Positions 49,797 to 59,238 of a stretch of 64,000 bases of DNA are shown in pieces. The position numbers and the translations under genes are program-made. Source of the stretch: Edaphobacter lichenicola. Lineage in GTDB: Bacteria > Acidobacteriota > Terriglobia > Terriglobales > Acidobacteriaceae. Location of the stretch: positions 248,001-312,000 of the forward strand of contig NZ_JACHDY010000001.1 of assembly GCF_014201315.1 (NCBI RefSeq), written 5' to 3'. Below the pieces are notes generated by a model that was not told the origin of the DNA, made no database searches, and was given only the letters and a program-made list of their open reading frames with translations. Position 1 is the first letter of the stretch. Every line of letters starts with the position of its first letter.

Positions 49797-51061
49797 GCGC
49801 GACTACACAGGGGCGTCTCGTCCTCCTCGGCATCAATCACAACACCGCGCCCATCGAGGTACGCGAGCGCCTCGCCATCCCCGCCGAGCGCCTCGCCGAC
49901 GCCACCCGCACCCTTCTCCACCAGCCCGGCGTCCGCGAGGGCCTCATCCTCTCCACCTGTAACCGGGTCGAACTCCTCACCCTCCAGGACGACGCCGAAG
50001 CCGCACCGTCACAGGCCAAAACCGACCTCCTCCGCTTCCTGCACGAGTACTTCGCCGTTCCGCCGCACGACATTCAGCCCCACCTCTACGAGTTCCGCGA
50101 GCGCGAAGCCGTCCGCCATCTCTTCCGCGTCGCCAGCTCCCTCGACAGCATGGTCGTCGGCGAACCCCAGATTCTCGGCCAGGTAAAAGAGGCCTACACC
50201 GTAGCCCGCGACGCCGGTGCCGTCTCCACCCACCTCGAAGCCTTGATGCAGCGCACCTTCACCGTCGCAAAAAAAATCCGCACCGAAACTCAGATCGGTT
50301 CAAGCTCTGTCTCCATCGCCTCGGTAGCCGTCGATCTCGCGCGGAAGATCTTCGGCTCCCTCTACGGAAAGACCGTCCTCCTGGTGGGCGCCGGCAAAAT
50401 GTCCGAATTAGCCGCCCGTCACCTCATCCAACAGGGCGCATCCTCCATCCTCGTCACCAACCGCACCCAGTCCCGCGCTGAAAAAATAGCCTCCGACTTC
50501 AACAGCCTCACTGTTCACACCGAAGCCATTCCCTTTGAGGCCCTCTACGAGCAGGCCGATCGCGCCGACATCGTCATCACATCCACCGGCGCCCCCCAGA
50601 TGATCTTCGGTCGCTCCCACGGCCAGCACTTCCTCCATCGTCGCCGCAACCGTCCCATGTTCTTCATCGACATCGCCGTCCCCCGCGACGTCGACCCGCG
50701 CATGAATGAGGTCGAAGGCTGCTTCGTCTATGACATCGACGATCTCCAGCAGGTAGCCACCGCCAACCTGGCCGATCGCAGCCGCGAGGCCGCAGCAGCC
50801 GAGAATATCGTCAGCAGGGAAGTAGACAAGTATCAGGAGCGTCTCCAATCCCGCGACGCCGTCCCCGCCATCAAAGCCCTTCAGCAACAGGCCGAGCAAC
50901 TCCGCCAGGCCGAACTAGTCCGCTCCCAATCCAAGCTCGCCGATCTCACCGCCCAGCAGCGTGACGCCGTCGAAGCCCTGACCCGCTCGCTCACAGCCAA
51001 GCTTCTCCACCCCCAACTCACCGCGCTCCGCGAATCCACACGCAAAAAAGACTCCGAGTAA
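49793..51061 (+). CDS. hemA: Glutamyl-tRNA reductase
   Basis: From the ATG at 49793 the protein has 422 aa. The catalytic Cys lies in LILSTCNRVELL, near residue 50. The NADPH-binding domain is VLLVGAGKMSELAARHL followed by VTNRTQSRAEKIA, and FIDIAVPRDVDPRMNEVEGCFVYDIDDL is the family linker before the dimerisation helix. It makes glutamate-1-semialdehyde, the first step of the C5 tetrapyrrole route. An open extension upstream of 49793 is only the overlap with the preceding gene. Confidence 0.96.
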   Translation: MSATTQGRLVLLGINHNTAPIEVRERLAIPAERLADATRTLLHQPGVREGLILSTCNRVELLTLQDDAEAAPSQAKTDLLRFLHEYFAVPPHDIQPHLYEFREREAVRHLFRVASSLDSMVVGEPQILGQVKEAYTVARDAGAVSTHLEALMQRTFTVAKKIRTETQIGSSSVSIASVAVDLARKIFGSLYGKTVLLVGAGKMSELAARHLIQQGASSILVTNRTQSRAEKIASDFNSLTVHTEAIPFEALYEQADRADIVITSTGAPQMIFGRSHGQHFLHRRRNRPMFFIDIAVPRDVDPRMNEVEGCFVYDIDDLQQVATANLADRSREAAAAENIVSREVDKYQERLQSRDAVPAIKALQQQAEQLRQAELVRSQSKLADLTAQQRDAVEALTRSLTAKLLHPQLTALRESTRKKDSE

Positions 51062-51069
51062 GACTCGGA
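51044..51069 (-). terminator. Rho-independent terminator on the reverse strand
   Basis: TCCGAGT (51053-51059), a 3-nt loop and ACTCGGA (51063-51069) make a 7-bp hairpin spanning the hemA stop codon. Read on the reverse strand it is followed by GTC and six T (51049-51044). It therefore suits termination of the leftward glycosylphosphotransferase transcript, which converges on hemA. Confidence 0.6.
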
Positions 51070-51148
51070 AGGCGTTCTGCCTCATGTCTACTCGGAATCC
51101 TTCTCAGTCTCGTTCCGCCAATACCAGCCCGCTTTGCCGAAACTATAT

Positions 51149-52600
51149 CTACACTGCGCCTGAGCCACGAAAGACTGCAGGAATAGTTTGAAACAGGATC
51201 TTGATATCGAGCCACATCGACCACTGGTCGATGTAGCGCATATCCAAAGCCATCCATTCATCGAAGCTGATCGAGCTTCTCCCCATCACCTGCCACAGGC
51301 ACGTAATTCCAGGTTTGACGCTGAATCGTCTCCGGTGCCAGTCCTTCGAGAACCCTTCATAATCTCTAACGGGAAGTGGCCGCGGACCGACAAGACTCAT
51401 GTCGCCGAGGAACACATTGACGAGCTGAGGAATCTCATCCAGACTCGACTTCCGTAGAAACTTACCCAACGGAGTGATCCGAGGATCGTTCTTCAACTTG
51501 AAGGTCGGGCCCTTGGTCTCGTTCAAATGCTCCACCTGGGCCATCAGCTTCTCTGCATCGACCACCATGGTCCGAAACTTCAGAATCTCGAACGGCCGTT
51601 TCCCGTAGCCAATCCTGGTCTGACGAAAGAAGACGGGACCCTTCGAGGTCAACCTGATCAACGCCGCAACCAGGAGAAAGACCGGAGCCAGCCCCAGCAG
51701 CAGCACTGCCGACACAACCGCATCGGTGACTCGCTTGATCATGAAGCCCCATGCATTCCACGACTCGTCATGCAGAGTGATCGTGCCTACCCCTCTCTGC
51801 AGATACGCGGTTCGTTTCGTCTGTTCCTGATCGAAGAACGTTCCGATGCTTCGCACTGCAATCCCATGATCCCGGCACGAGGCAACAATCTCCGCTATCT
51901 GCTGATAGAACGAAGCCAGAGGCAACGCCACGATCACCTCGTCCACCGGAAGCGTCCGCAACAGAGAGGGAATCGAATCCAACCCGCCCAGCAAGGCCCC
52001 TGCATTGGACGCAGCCGTCTCTTCAGACCACCATTGATCGTCAACGAAACCCTGCAGGTGATAACCCCACTCCGGATGCAGTGCGACATCCTGCGAAAAC
52101 CCGTGGGCGCGTCGATTGGTCCCGACCACCAGAACATGGCGAAGGTTATAACCCTTGGAACGGAACACACGCGCCAAAGCTCGTCCCACCAGCCGAGTGG
52201 ATACAAAGATGGCAAAGCTCACTGCGCCGAAGACAGCGCTGATAAAACCAATCTCTGCGATGCTGTGCTTCGAGTGGGAGCACACCAGCCACAGCCAGGC
52301 ACAGGAGGAGAGAGCGCAAAGTACGCTCGCTATAAAAACATCCACGACCTCTCTGACAAACCCATCCACTCTTCGAGAGCGATAAAACTTATTTGACCGC
52401 AGAATTCCGTGCCATACTACCGCCAGCACCAGTGTCGCGAGGAAGACTTGTACGGGGTGCCGCGTCTCCAGGGAGTCAAGAATTCCAAAGAAGCGGTGGC
52501 CGGACGTGAAAGCATACGCGCCGCCCAAACTGCCGAATAATAGACAAAGGTCGCCGAACTCCACCAACTCTAAAAAGATTTTCCTGTTGGGTGGTGTCAT
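51149..52600 (-). CDS. Polyprenyl-phosphate sugar phosphotransferase (WcaJ/PssY-like)
   Basis: The protein has 483 aa. Four to five N-terminal membrane segments precede a CoA-binding-like Rossmann part (RHVLVVGTNRRAHGF). The C-terminal bacterial sugar transferase domain carries KFRTMVVDAEKL, LRKSSLDEIPQLVNVFLGDMSLVGPRP and KPGITCLWQVMGRSS. It transfers the first sugar phosphate to undecaprenyl phosphate and so begins the EPS repeat unit. It is transcribed away from the rest of the second EPS locus; a terminator lies 80 bp after its stop. Confidence 0.93.
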   Translation of the reverse strand: MTPPNRKIFLELVEFGDLCLLFGSLGGAYAFTSGHRFFGILDSLETRHPVQVFLATLVLAVVWHGILRSNKFYRSRRVDGFVREVVDVFIASVLCALSSCAWLWLVCSHSKHSIAEIGFISAVFGAVSFAIFVSTRLVGRALARVFRSKGYNLRHVLVVGTNRRAHGFSQDVALHPEWGYHLQGFVDDQWWSEETAASNAGALLGGLDSIPSLLRTLPVDEVIVALPLASFYQQIAEIVASCRDHGIAVRSIGTFFDQEQTKRTAYLQRGVGTITLHDESWNAWGFMIKRVTDAVVSAVLLLGLAPVFLLVAALIRLTSKGPVFFRQTRIGYGKRPFEILKFRTMVVDAEKLMAQVEHLNETKGPTFKLKNDPRITPLGKFLRKSSLDEIPQLVNVFLGDMSLVGPRPLPVRDYEGFSKDWHRRRFSVKPGITCLWQVMGRSSISFDEWMALDMRYIDQWSMWLDIKILFQTIPAVFRGSGAV

Positions 52601-53157
52601 AGATCTAGCCCCTTTTCATGAATGCTGTAACGCAAGTTATGATGCGAAGCCGACAAGGGAAAAGTTGATTACCACACATCACTAGAGTAACCAGGCACCC
52701 AAAACTCTGCAATGAAGCGGATGGTCCGAGAAGGCCTTCTCATATCTTCGGCAATTCGCTATCTCGACCTCTAGAAGCAATTCTGAGGCCGCACCGAGAA
52801 GGAGGACTCTAATCTGCCAAATAGACAAACAACCCTGGTAGAACTCCTCCCCAATCACCTCTTTCTAGAGAGTTATGGTCAGGTTTGGGGATTTACAGGA
52901 CACAGGCTTACGGCTTTGGACTCGAAAATGCTCACAACCCGGAGAGAAAGTATCCCATTCCCTGGGGAAGAGAGAGAAACTCCGAGGAGAAAAGCATGAA
53001 AAGAATGTGACATTGCTAAAAATTTGCCTACTACGTGGGAACTTTCGTTCCATTCGTACCTCGGATGGTGCACTTCAGCCGACTCCACCAACCACGGTAC
53101 GGAACTATAATGATCTATTGATCGAGCAAGCTCTGGCGTTCCGTGCAACGGAGAAAT
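52601..53157. other. 557-bp divergent intergenic region
   Basis: This stretch lies between the glycosylphosphotransferase and the 2OG oxygenase. Frames across it are short and show no recognisable protein. It carries no NGACAN array like those of the first region. GGAG at 53150-53153 serves the downstream gene. I see no other defined element. Confidence 0.5.
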
Positions 53158-53973
53158 ATGCAAAACCAACCGGGTATCCGCGATGTGTCTAGGCTCCTTG
53201 ACCAGCTCTCTCTCTCCGAGAGTTCCTCCAGCCTGGCCAACCGATATCAGAATAGTCGACCGTACCCCTATCTCACGATCGATAACTTGTTCAATTCAGA
53301 GCAGCTCACGGCCGTGCTTCAAGAGATGTCCCACACCAGAAAATCCGACTGGGTGCATCACAATACCCAAAATCTCGAAAAGCTTGGGCAGAAGTCTGCC
53401 GCCGGGCTTGGACCGGCTGGCTTTCAGCTCGTAGCTCTGCTTCACTCAGCTCCATTCCTCTATCTTCTTTCGGAGATTACGGGAATCTGGAATCTGCTGC
53501 CTGACCCCTATATGCATGGTGCGGGCTACAGCATCATCCCCCCAAAAGGAAAGTTCGACGTCCACATCGACTCCAACGCCGACCTGACCAGCGGACTGAT
53601 TCGCCGTCTCGCTTTGATCATTTATCTCAACCATGACTGGACCTCGGAGTATGGCGGCCAGCTCGAGCTGTGGAACGAAGATGCGAGTCGCAAAGAGGCC
53701 GAGATAGAGCCCATCTTCAACAGAACGTTGCTGATGAATATCTCGGAGACCTCCTACCATGGCATCAATCCGGTCGTCGAACCTACCGGAAGGTCGCGTT
53801 ATTCCTTCATGATCTACTACAACACCGTCGGCAACATCCTCGGCAAAGAGATGGGTGTGCACAGCTCTCTGTATGCACCTGACTGTTATAAGCCGAAGCC
53901 CACGGCACGTAGTCTGGTTCGCAAGTGGACGCCTCCTGTTTTCTACGACTTCGTTCGTCAGAGGATCCGGTAG
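53158..53973 (+). CDS. 2OG-Fe(II) oxygenase, prolyl-4-hydroxylase-like
   Basis: From the ATG at 53158, with GGAG 4 nt upstream, the protein has 271 aa. The iron ligands are the HxD of KFDVHIDSNAD and the distal His in SETSYHGINPV; Arg of GRSRYSFM anchors 2-oxoglutarate. LALIIYLNHDWTSEYGGQLELW is the double-stranded helix core of this group. It probably hydroxylates a sugar, lipid or protein side chain linked to the EPS locus. It is unrelated in detail to the PhyH oxygenase at 15 kb. Confidence 0.82.
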   Translation: MQNQPGIRDVSRLLDQLSLSESSSSLANRYQNSRPYPYLTIDNLFNSEQLTAVLQEMSHTRKSDWVHHNTQNLEKLGQKSAAGLGPAGFQLVALLHSAPFLYLLSEITGIWNLLPDPYMHGAGYSIIPPKGKFDVHIDSNADLTSGLIRRLALIIYLNHDWTSEYGGQLELWNEDASRKEAEIEPIFNRTLLMNISETSYHGINPVVEPTGRSRYSFMIYYNTVGNILGKEMGVHSSLYAPDCYKPKPTARSLVRKWTPPVFYDFVRQRIR

Positions 53974-54236
53974 CTCTCACTTCGATCCATTCGATAAACG
54001 GCTTCAGGGATAACATGACGGGTGAAGTAAGAACCTTCGTCTTAGATTTCAAGTCTGACGGTTTTAACTTAGGTTGACAGGTGACGCGTCTTACCACTGC
54101 ATCTCACTCAATATGCGTGTGCTATGCAGTCTCGATGAGAGTATCTTCCTATCCCACTTGCGATAACTTCTCTCCAATGCGAAAGCGCAGCGACTACGTT
54201 ACAGTGAAAAACACGGATAGATTTTTTTGAGGCCTG

Positions 54237-55415
54237 ATGCGGATTCTGTTTCTACACAATAGATACATCTATCGAGGTGGAGAAGATGAATCTCGAGAGC
54301 AGGAGATCGCGATGCTTCGCGCGCGCGGAGAAGATGTTCACGACTACACGCTCGACAACGCTGAAATAAAATCAGGGAACCTCATCACCATCGGTCTGCG
54401 TTCGGTCTGGAACACTAAAGAGGCCGACCGAGTGAAAGATCTGATCCGATCCACAAAGCCGGATCTCATGAAGGTAGATAATTTTTTTCCTCTCCTTTCG
54501 CCCTCCATCTTCGACGCTGCGAAGTCAATGGGAGTTCCGACCGTTCTCTCCGTACGAAACTATCGGCTTATCTGTCCGTCCGCCAATCTGTTTCGCGACG
54601 GCCACATATGCACCACATGCGTTGGGAGCAAAGTTGCACTCGCCGCCATTGAGCATCGTTGCTACCGGCAGAGCTATCTGCAATCGGCTGCAGTGGTTGC
54701 CAGCAATGCGTACGCTCATCTCCGCGGCATCTGGACCAACTCTGTCGACCGCTACATCGCAGTCAGCAGCTTTGTCAAGCAGCAGCTCGTCGAAGGTGGA
54801 TTTCCCGAGGAGAAGATTCTCGTAAAGCCAAATTTCATCTCGGACAGCGGAGTCGGCGACGGCTCCGGCGGATATGGCTTATATGTCGGACGTCTCACCG
54901 AAGAGAAGGGCGTTCGCTCGCTTCTCAATGCGTGGCCGGACGTGCCGTCATCAGCCTCTTTGAAGATCATCGGCGATGGCCCCCTCGAGTCCGTCGTTCG
55001 TCAGGCGGCGCAGGCTGATCCGAGGATCGAGTACCTGGGACGAAAGTCGCTGACCGAAGTCTGCGACTATCTCGGCAAAGCCGCCTTCCTCATCTTCCCG
55101 TCGCAGTGGTATGAGCCCTTCGGCCGCACGATCGTCGAGGCATACTCCAAAGGGACGCCGGTCATTGCCGCCCTGACCCCACCGATGAAGGCGATGGTCG
55201 ACGATGGCGTAACCGGCCTTTTATACAACCCCTCTGATAGTAAGGACCTTGCCGCCACCGTAAGCATCCTTATGGCAGATAAGGAGCGTCTGAACCTAAT
55301 GCGGGTTCAGGCTCGAGCGAAATATCTAGCTGCCTACACGGAAGATCAGAACTATCGACAGCTCATGGATATCTTTCAGCAATGTATCCATACGTATCAC
55401 GCCCAGCCCGCGTAG
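54237..55415 (+). CDS. Glycosyltransferase, GT4-like
   Basis: The protein has 392 aa with a GT-B fold. RGGEDESREQEIAMLRARG is the family N-terminus. VRNYRLICPSANLFRDGHIC followed by TTCVG is a cysteine-bearing loop found in a capsule and EPS subset. YVGRLTEEKGVRSLLNAW and YEPFGRTIVEAYSKGTPVIA, with the E-x7-E spacing, make the donor site. It would extend the undecaprenyl-linked repeat. It is preceded by 263 bp and followed by 418 bp without firm genes. Confidence 0.9.
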   Translation: MRILFLHNRYIYRGGEDESREQEIAMLRARGEDVHDYTLDNAEIKSGNLITIGLRSVWNTKEADRVKDLIRSTKPDLMKVDNFFPLLSPSIFDAAKSMGVPTVLSVRNYRLICPSANLFRDGHICTTCVGSKVALAAIEHRCYRQSYLQSAAVVASNAYAHLRGIWTNSVDRYIAVSSFVKQQLVEGGFPEEKILVKPNFISDSGVGDGSGGYGLYVGRLTEEKGVRSLLNAWPDVPSSASLKIIGDGPLESVVRQAAQADPRIEYLGRKSLTEVCDYLGKAAFLIFPSQWYEPFGRTIVEAYSKGTPVIAALTPPMKAMVDDGVTGLLYNPSDSKDLAATVSILMADKERLNLMRVQARAKYLAAYTEDQNYRQLMDIFQQCIHTYHAQPA

Positions 55416-55833
55416 CAAAAGGAGATACCTTCCTGCAGTAGAGTCAGTCTTACAACAGGACCAACCTATCTACGAGTAACAGGTCCTTCAAGAATGAAGA
55501 ATGCAGTTTGAAATTTGTTACATCGTTTGAACAGACTGAAGTTAGAAAGAGACGGAAACCCTGAGCGCTGCCGAACATTTATTGTTAGAGGACACCATAG
55601 GAATGACATTCAACTCATACTGCTGCAACGCTCTATGGGCGGTTATTCCGTCACAGATGTTCGAGGAGACCAGTAAAGGCTGTGGTAGTATTCATGAATA
55701 AATACCTGATCTGCACTGTAAGATTTTTAGCCCTCGAGTCTCAAGAGGGTGTTGCTCTTGAGCTAGCACAATTCATAGCATTCCCTCGATCAGTTACCTC
55801 CGGCCGGGGAGAATGCAAAAAAGGATTATTGCT
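55416..55833. other. Leader region of the wzc-like operon
   Basis: The 418-bp gap contains a perfect 8-bp hairpin, CTCAAGAG (55740-55747) and CTCTTGAG (55755-55762), with a 7-nt loop about 70 bp before the wzc-like start. A 32-codon ATG frame at 55603-55701 (starts MTFNSYCCNALWAV, three Cys) has a loose AGAGGA upstream but no recognised homologue. No promoter with both hexamers is obvious. Confidence 0.4.
55740..55762 (+). promoter_or_regulatory. 8-bp stem-loop in the wzc-like leader
   Basis: CTCAAGAG and CTCTTGAG pair perfectly over a 7-nt loop. No T tract follows, so it is not a simple terminator. Its place 70 bp before the first gene of the operon suggests a leader structure that affects transcription or translation. 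Confidence 0.35.
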
Positions 55834-58143
55834 ATGAGTGCACTTCAGCCACATCCCACTCTCTCTACAAAAAATCAGTCTGCCGCCTTGGGTACCTTGT
55901 CCGACGACGCTCTCTTCGCATCGGGACCTTCCGAGTACGAGACACTTTCAGGTGTCCTCCGGGTTCTGCGCCGGCGATGGAGGACTGTCGTTCTCGTCAC
56001 CCTCGGCATCTTTCTTCTGGGCCTGCTGGTCTGCCTCATCATGACCCCGAAGTATGCCTCCACGGCCATCATAGAGATCAACAAAGAAGATAACAGCGCG
56101 AATGTATCCACCGACACGGGAACCGCGTCGCCGACCGCTGATGAGCTGAAGGCCGAGATCGAAACCGACATCAGCGTCCTTCAAAGTGATGGGCTGGCGT
56201 TGGCCGTGATCCGCGATCTCAACCTCACCCACACCCGCCCCTTCAGTGGAGATATTGTCTCGTCCGAGAAGGACAAGCCCCTTGATCAGGCTCCGCTCAC
56301 CCGCGAGAAGCTGATCAAACGATTTGCGAAGAATCTCACCGTCGAGTCGCCGCCGGATACGCGCCTCATTACCGTCACCTTTCTAAATCCCGATCCCGCC
56401 GTAGCCGCCAATGTGGCCAATGCCATCTCGCAAAAATTTATCGATAGTGCGATGGATCGGCGCCACAAGTCGACGATCCAGTCGTCCTACTGGCTCCGGA
56501 AAGAACTCGACGATCTGAAGAAGCAGGTAGAAGACTCCGAACAGAAGCTGGCGGACTACCAGAGGGAGTCAGGGCTTGCGGGCGTTCAGATCTCCGCAAA
56601 TGGTGGCGGTGGCGACAACGCAGGTGGTGCCGCCGGCATCTCCCCGCATAGTACCGTCACGGATCGGCTCTACACGCTGAACCAGGAGCTCACCGCTGCT
56701 GAGTCCAACCGCATCTCCACCGAAACCGTCTTCCACCTCGTCCAATCCCAGGACCCCGAAGTAGTGCTGGGCCTGGGTTCCATGAGTGCCTCCGGAGGAA
56801 ACGGTGGCGGATCGCTCACACCCGATGGCGGCATTCAACTCATCCGATCTCTCCGGACCGAAGAAGCTGCGCTCGAACAGGAGTACGCAGGCGCCGCCGT
56901 CAAGTATGGCGCAAACAACCCGCGTCTCGCCCAGACCCAGCAGCAGCTCGATGCAGTCAAACAGCAGCTCCACGCCGAACTGCAGCGCATCAGCAAGCGC
57001 GCCGAAAACTCCTATCTCTACGCCAAGCAGAACGAAGACACCATCCGGCAACAGTTCGTCAAGCAGCAGTCGAATGCAAACGAGATGGCCGATGCCACTG
57101 TCCATCTTCAAGTGCTCGCGCAGGAGGCCTACTCCAATCGAGCTCTCTATGAGAGTCTCTTCTCCAAACTGCAGACGGCTAATCTCGCCTCCGGGGTTCG
57201 CGCCACCCGCATCGACATCGCCGACCAGGCTCGTCCCGCGGGCACACCGGCCATACCGAACTATCTGAAGTATCTGTCTCTGATCGCCGGCGTAGGAATC
57301 TTCTTCGGCATCTCCTCCGCCTTTCTGCGTGAGAGCCTCGATGAGACCGTGCGCAGACCACGTGATCTGCAGAGGATCGCAGGGCTTCGCATGCTGGGCT
57401 ATGTCCCTAGAATGCAGACCAAGAGCTTGCTTGCCTCAAGTGGCGGAGACAGCAAGTTGATCGACGCTCCAAAGGCTCCTTTCTCCGAGGCCTTTCGCGT
57501 CATCAGAACCTCCATCATGCGTGCTCTCCCATCGATTGGATCGAGGACCCTGCTCGTCACCAGCGCTGCAGGCCGTGACGGCAAGACGACTGCCGTCTAC
57601 AACCTCGGAGTGGCCTTCGCACAGCAGGGTGCTCGAGTTCTGCTGCTGGATTGCGATCTTCGCAACCCGGATCTGCACCGCCTCTTCGGGTGCGCGCTAT
57701 CGCCCGGTGTTAGCGATCTGCAGGATCCTGTCACGAAGGCCGAAGTTCTCGGCATCGTACGCCATACCTCGCTCTCCAACCTCTTCATGCTTCCCGCCGG
57801 GCCCCCCCCGGAGTTCCCAGCCGAATTCTTCGAATCGCAGACCTTCGATGCTCTCCTGCGGGTCTGTGCCGCCGACTACGACTATGTCCTGATCGACAGC
57901 CCACCCATTTTGTCCGTCACAGATACCTCCATCATCGCCAGTAAGGTTGGCGGCTCTATCGCCGTGGTTCGCTCACGCAGCACGACGCAGTCGGTTCTCT
58001 CCAGTCTGATCGAGAGCCTGCATCACGCCAATACTCCGGTACTCGGGGTCGTGCTCAACGACGTTCGCAATCCTGAGAACGATGGATTTCATGGCTACAG
58101 TTATTCCAGGCAAGAGGAGGGTCCTATCCATGCAGGAATTTAG
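55834..58143 (+). CDS. Polysaccharide co-polymerase with bacterial tyrosine kinase domain (Wzc-like)
   Basis: From the ATG at 55834 (AAAGGA 8 nt upstream) the protein has 769 aa; an ATG at 55813 would add 7. A Wzz domain with two membrane helices and a long coiled coil (residues 200-460, with a Gly-rich insert) leads to the BY-kinase domain. Walker A is SAAGRDGKTTAVYNL, Walker A' is VLLLDCDLRNPDLHRLFG and Walker B is YVLIDSPP. The C-terminal tail GFHGYSYSRQEEG has only two Tyr, a short version of the usual cluster. It controls chain length and export with the Wza-like protein encoded next, whose start it overlaps by 14 bp. Confidence 0.92.
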   Translation: MSALQPHPTLSTKNQSAALGTLSDDALFASGPSEYETLSGVLRVLRRRWRTVVLVTLGIFLLGLLVCLIMTPKYASTAIIEINKEDNSANVSTDTGTASPTADELKAEIETDISVLQSDGLALAVIRDLNLTHTRPFSGDIVSSEKDKPLDQAPLTREKLIKRFAKNLTVESPPDTRLITVTFLNPDPAVAANVANAISQKFIDSAMDRRHKSTIQSSYWLRKELDDLKKQVEDSEQKLADYQRESGLAGVQISANGGGGDNAGGAAGISPHSTVTDRLYTLNQELTAAESNRISTETVFHLVQSQDPEVVLGLGSMSASGGNGGGSLTPDGGIQLIRSLRTEEAALEQEYAGAAVKYGANNPRLAQTQQQLDAVKQQLHAELQRISKRAENSYLYAKQNEDTIRQQFVKQQSNANEMADATVHLQVLAQEAYSNRALYESLFSKLQTANLASGVRATRIDIADQARPAGTPAIPNYLKYLSLIAGVGIFFGISSAFLRESLDETVRRPRDLQRIAGLRMLGYVPRMQTKSLLASSGGDSKLIDAPKAPFSEAFRVIRTSIMRALPSIGSRTLLVTSAAGRDGKTTAVYNLGVAFAQQGARVLLLDCDLRNPDLHRLFGCALSPGVSDLQDPVTKAEVLGIVRHTSLSNLFMLPAGPPPEFPAEFFESQTFDALLRVCAADYDYVLIDSPPILSVTDTSIIASKVGGSIAVVRSRSTTQSVLSSLIESLHHANTPVLGVVLNDVRNPENDGFHGYSYSRQEEGPIHAGI

Positions 58144-59155
58144 GTTTGGAAGAAAAAACTGGGCGATTCCAGCATTGACGGGGTTGCTCGCACTCACGTC
58201 CTGGACTGCCCTGGCACAGGGGAACGCGGCTCCAAAGGTCGGCGGAACCAGCACCTTCGATAGTCCAGGGGCAAATGAAGGTCAGGGAGCCAACAACAGG
58301 AGAAGGCTTACCACCCTCACTCCGGTCCCGGAGGACTTCTCCAACCTGAAGCTCTCGCCCGGCTTTCTACTCAGTATGGACGTCTATGACGCGCCTGAGC
58401 TATCGACCGATCTCCGCATCGACACTCAGGGCAACGTCGTCGTTCCCATGGTCGGCTCCGTCCACATACAAGGCGAGACGATGACCGAGGCGGCGGCGTC
58501 GATCGGGCAACGTCTCAAAGACGGCAAGATCCTCAACAATCCGCAGGTCAACCTGAACATCACCCAGTATTCTGGACAGAATGTCAGCGTCCTCGGCGAG
58601 GTTCACACCCCCGGGCGTATCGAGTTGCTGGCCCCGCACAGTCTCGATGACGTCATCGCCCTCGCAGGCGGCGAGACCGAACTGGCAGGAAACACCATTG
58701 AGATCCGTCATGCCCCGGGCGTCACCCCGCAGAAAGAGACGATCCACTTCTCCCGCAGTTCGGATGATCCGACTATGAACGACGTCAGCGTTCGTCCTGG
58801 TGACACGGTCACAGTGCGCAGAGCAGGCGTCGTCTATGTCCTGGGCGGAGTCACCCGGCCCGGCGGCTATGTCATGCAGGAAGGCGGGGAGCTGGACGTA
58901 GCCCAGGCGTTATCCATGGCCTACGGAACCACGATGGGCGCTGCCGTCGGCTCTATGCGGATCATCCGTAAGCTGCCTGACGGGAAGGTGCAGGAGATCC
59001 CCGTAGCGTATCGCGATATTGAAAAAGGAAAAGCCCCCGCCCCGAGGCTTCAAGCGGAAGACCTTCTCTACGTCCCCATCAGCAAGGTCAAGACGGTCCT
59101 CACCACTTCACTGCTTTCCGCTACCTCTTCGGCTGCACTCTACGTGTACCACTAG
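58130..59155 (+). CDS. Polysaccharide export outer-membrane protein (Wza-like, SLBB)
   Basis: From the ATG at 58130 the protein has 341 aa. AGGAGG at 58115-58120, 9 nt upstream, decides this start against an earlier ATG at 58082. The signal peptide ends near SWTALAQG. The poly-export domain begins LSPGFLLSMDVYDAPELSTD with DTQGNVVVPMVGSVHIQG; SLBB units follow (VSVLGEVHTPGRIELLAPHS, VYVLGGVTRPGGYVMQEGG). It is of classical Wza size and pairs with the Wzc-like kinase, in contrast to the 1011-aa export protein of the first locus. Confidence 0.92.
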   Translation: MQEFRFGRKNWAIPALTGLLALTSWTALAQGNAAPKVGGTSTFDSPGANEGQGANNRRRLTTLTPVPEDFSNLKLSPGFLLSMDVYDAPELSTDLRIDTQGNVVVPMVGSVHIQGETMTEAAASIGQRLKDGKILNNPQVNLNITQYSGQNVSVLGEVHTPGRIELLAPHSLDDVIALAGGETELAGNTIEIRHAPGVTPQKETIHFSRSSDDPTMNDVSVRPGDTVTVRRAGVVYVLGGVTRPGGYVMQEGGELDVAQALSMAYGTTMGAAVGSMRIIRKLPDGKVQEIPVAYRDIEKGKAPAPRLQAEDLLYVPISKVKTVLTTSLLSATSSAALYVYH

Positions 59156-59238
59156 TCGATCGACGGCCCGATCCAGGTGTCGATCGCGAGACAAGCAACT
59201 GGACCGGGAGCGGACACCATGGACGACTCTAAGACTTT

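Noticed and set aside
52865..53192. Overlapping frames on both strands before the 2OG oxygenase gene
   Set aside because: Several frames of similar length are open in the same place and none has a family signal or a good start; I treat the stretch as non-coding.
54073..54086. TTGACAGGTGACGC as an NGACAN operator in the second EPS locus
   Set aside because: The two units are 8 bp apart, not 11, and there is no third unit or -10 box at the expected distance.
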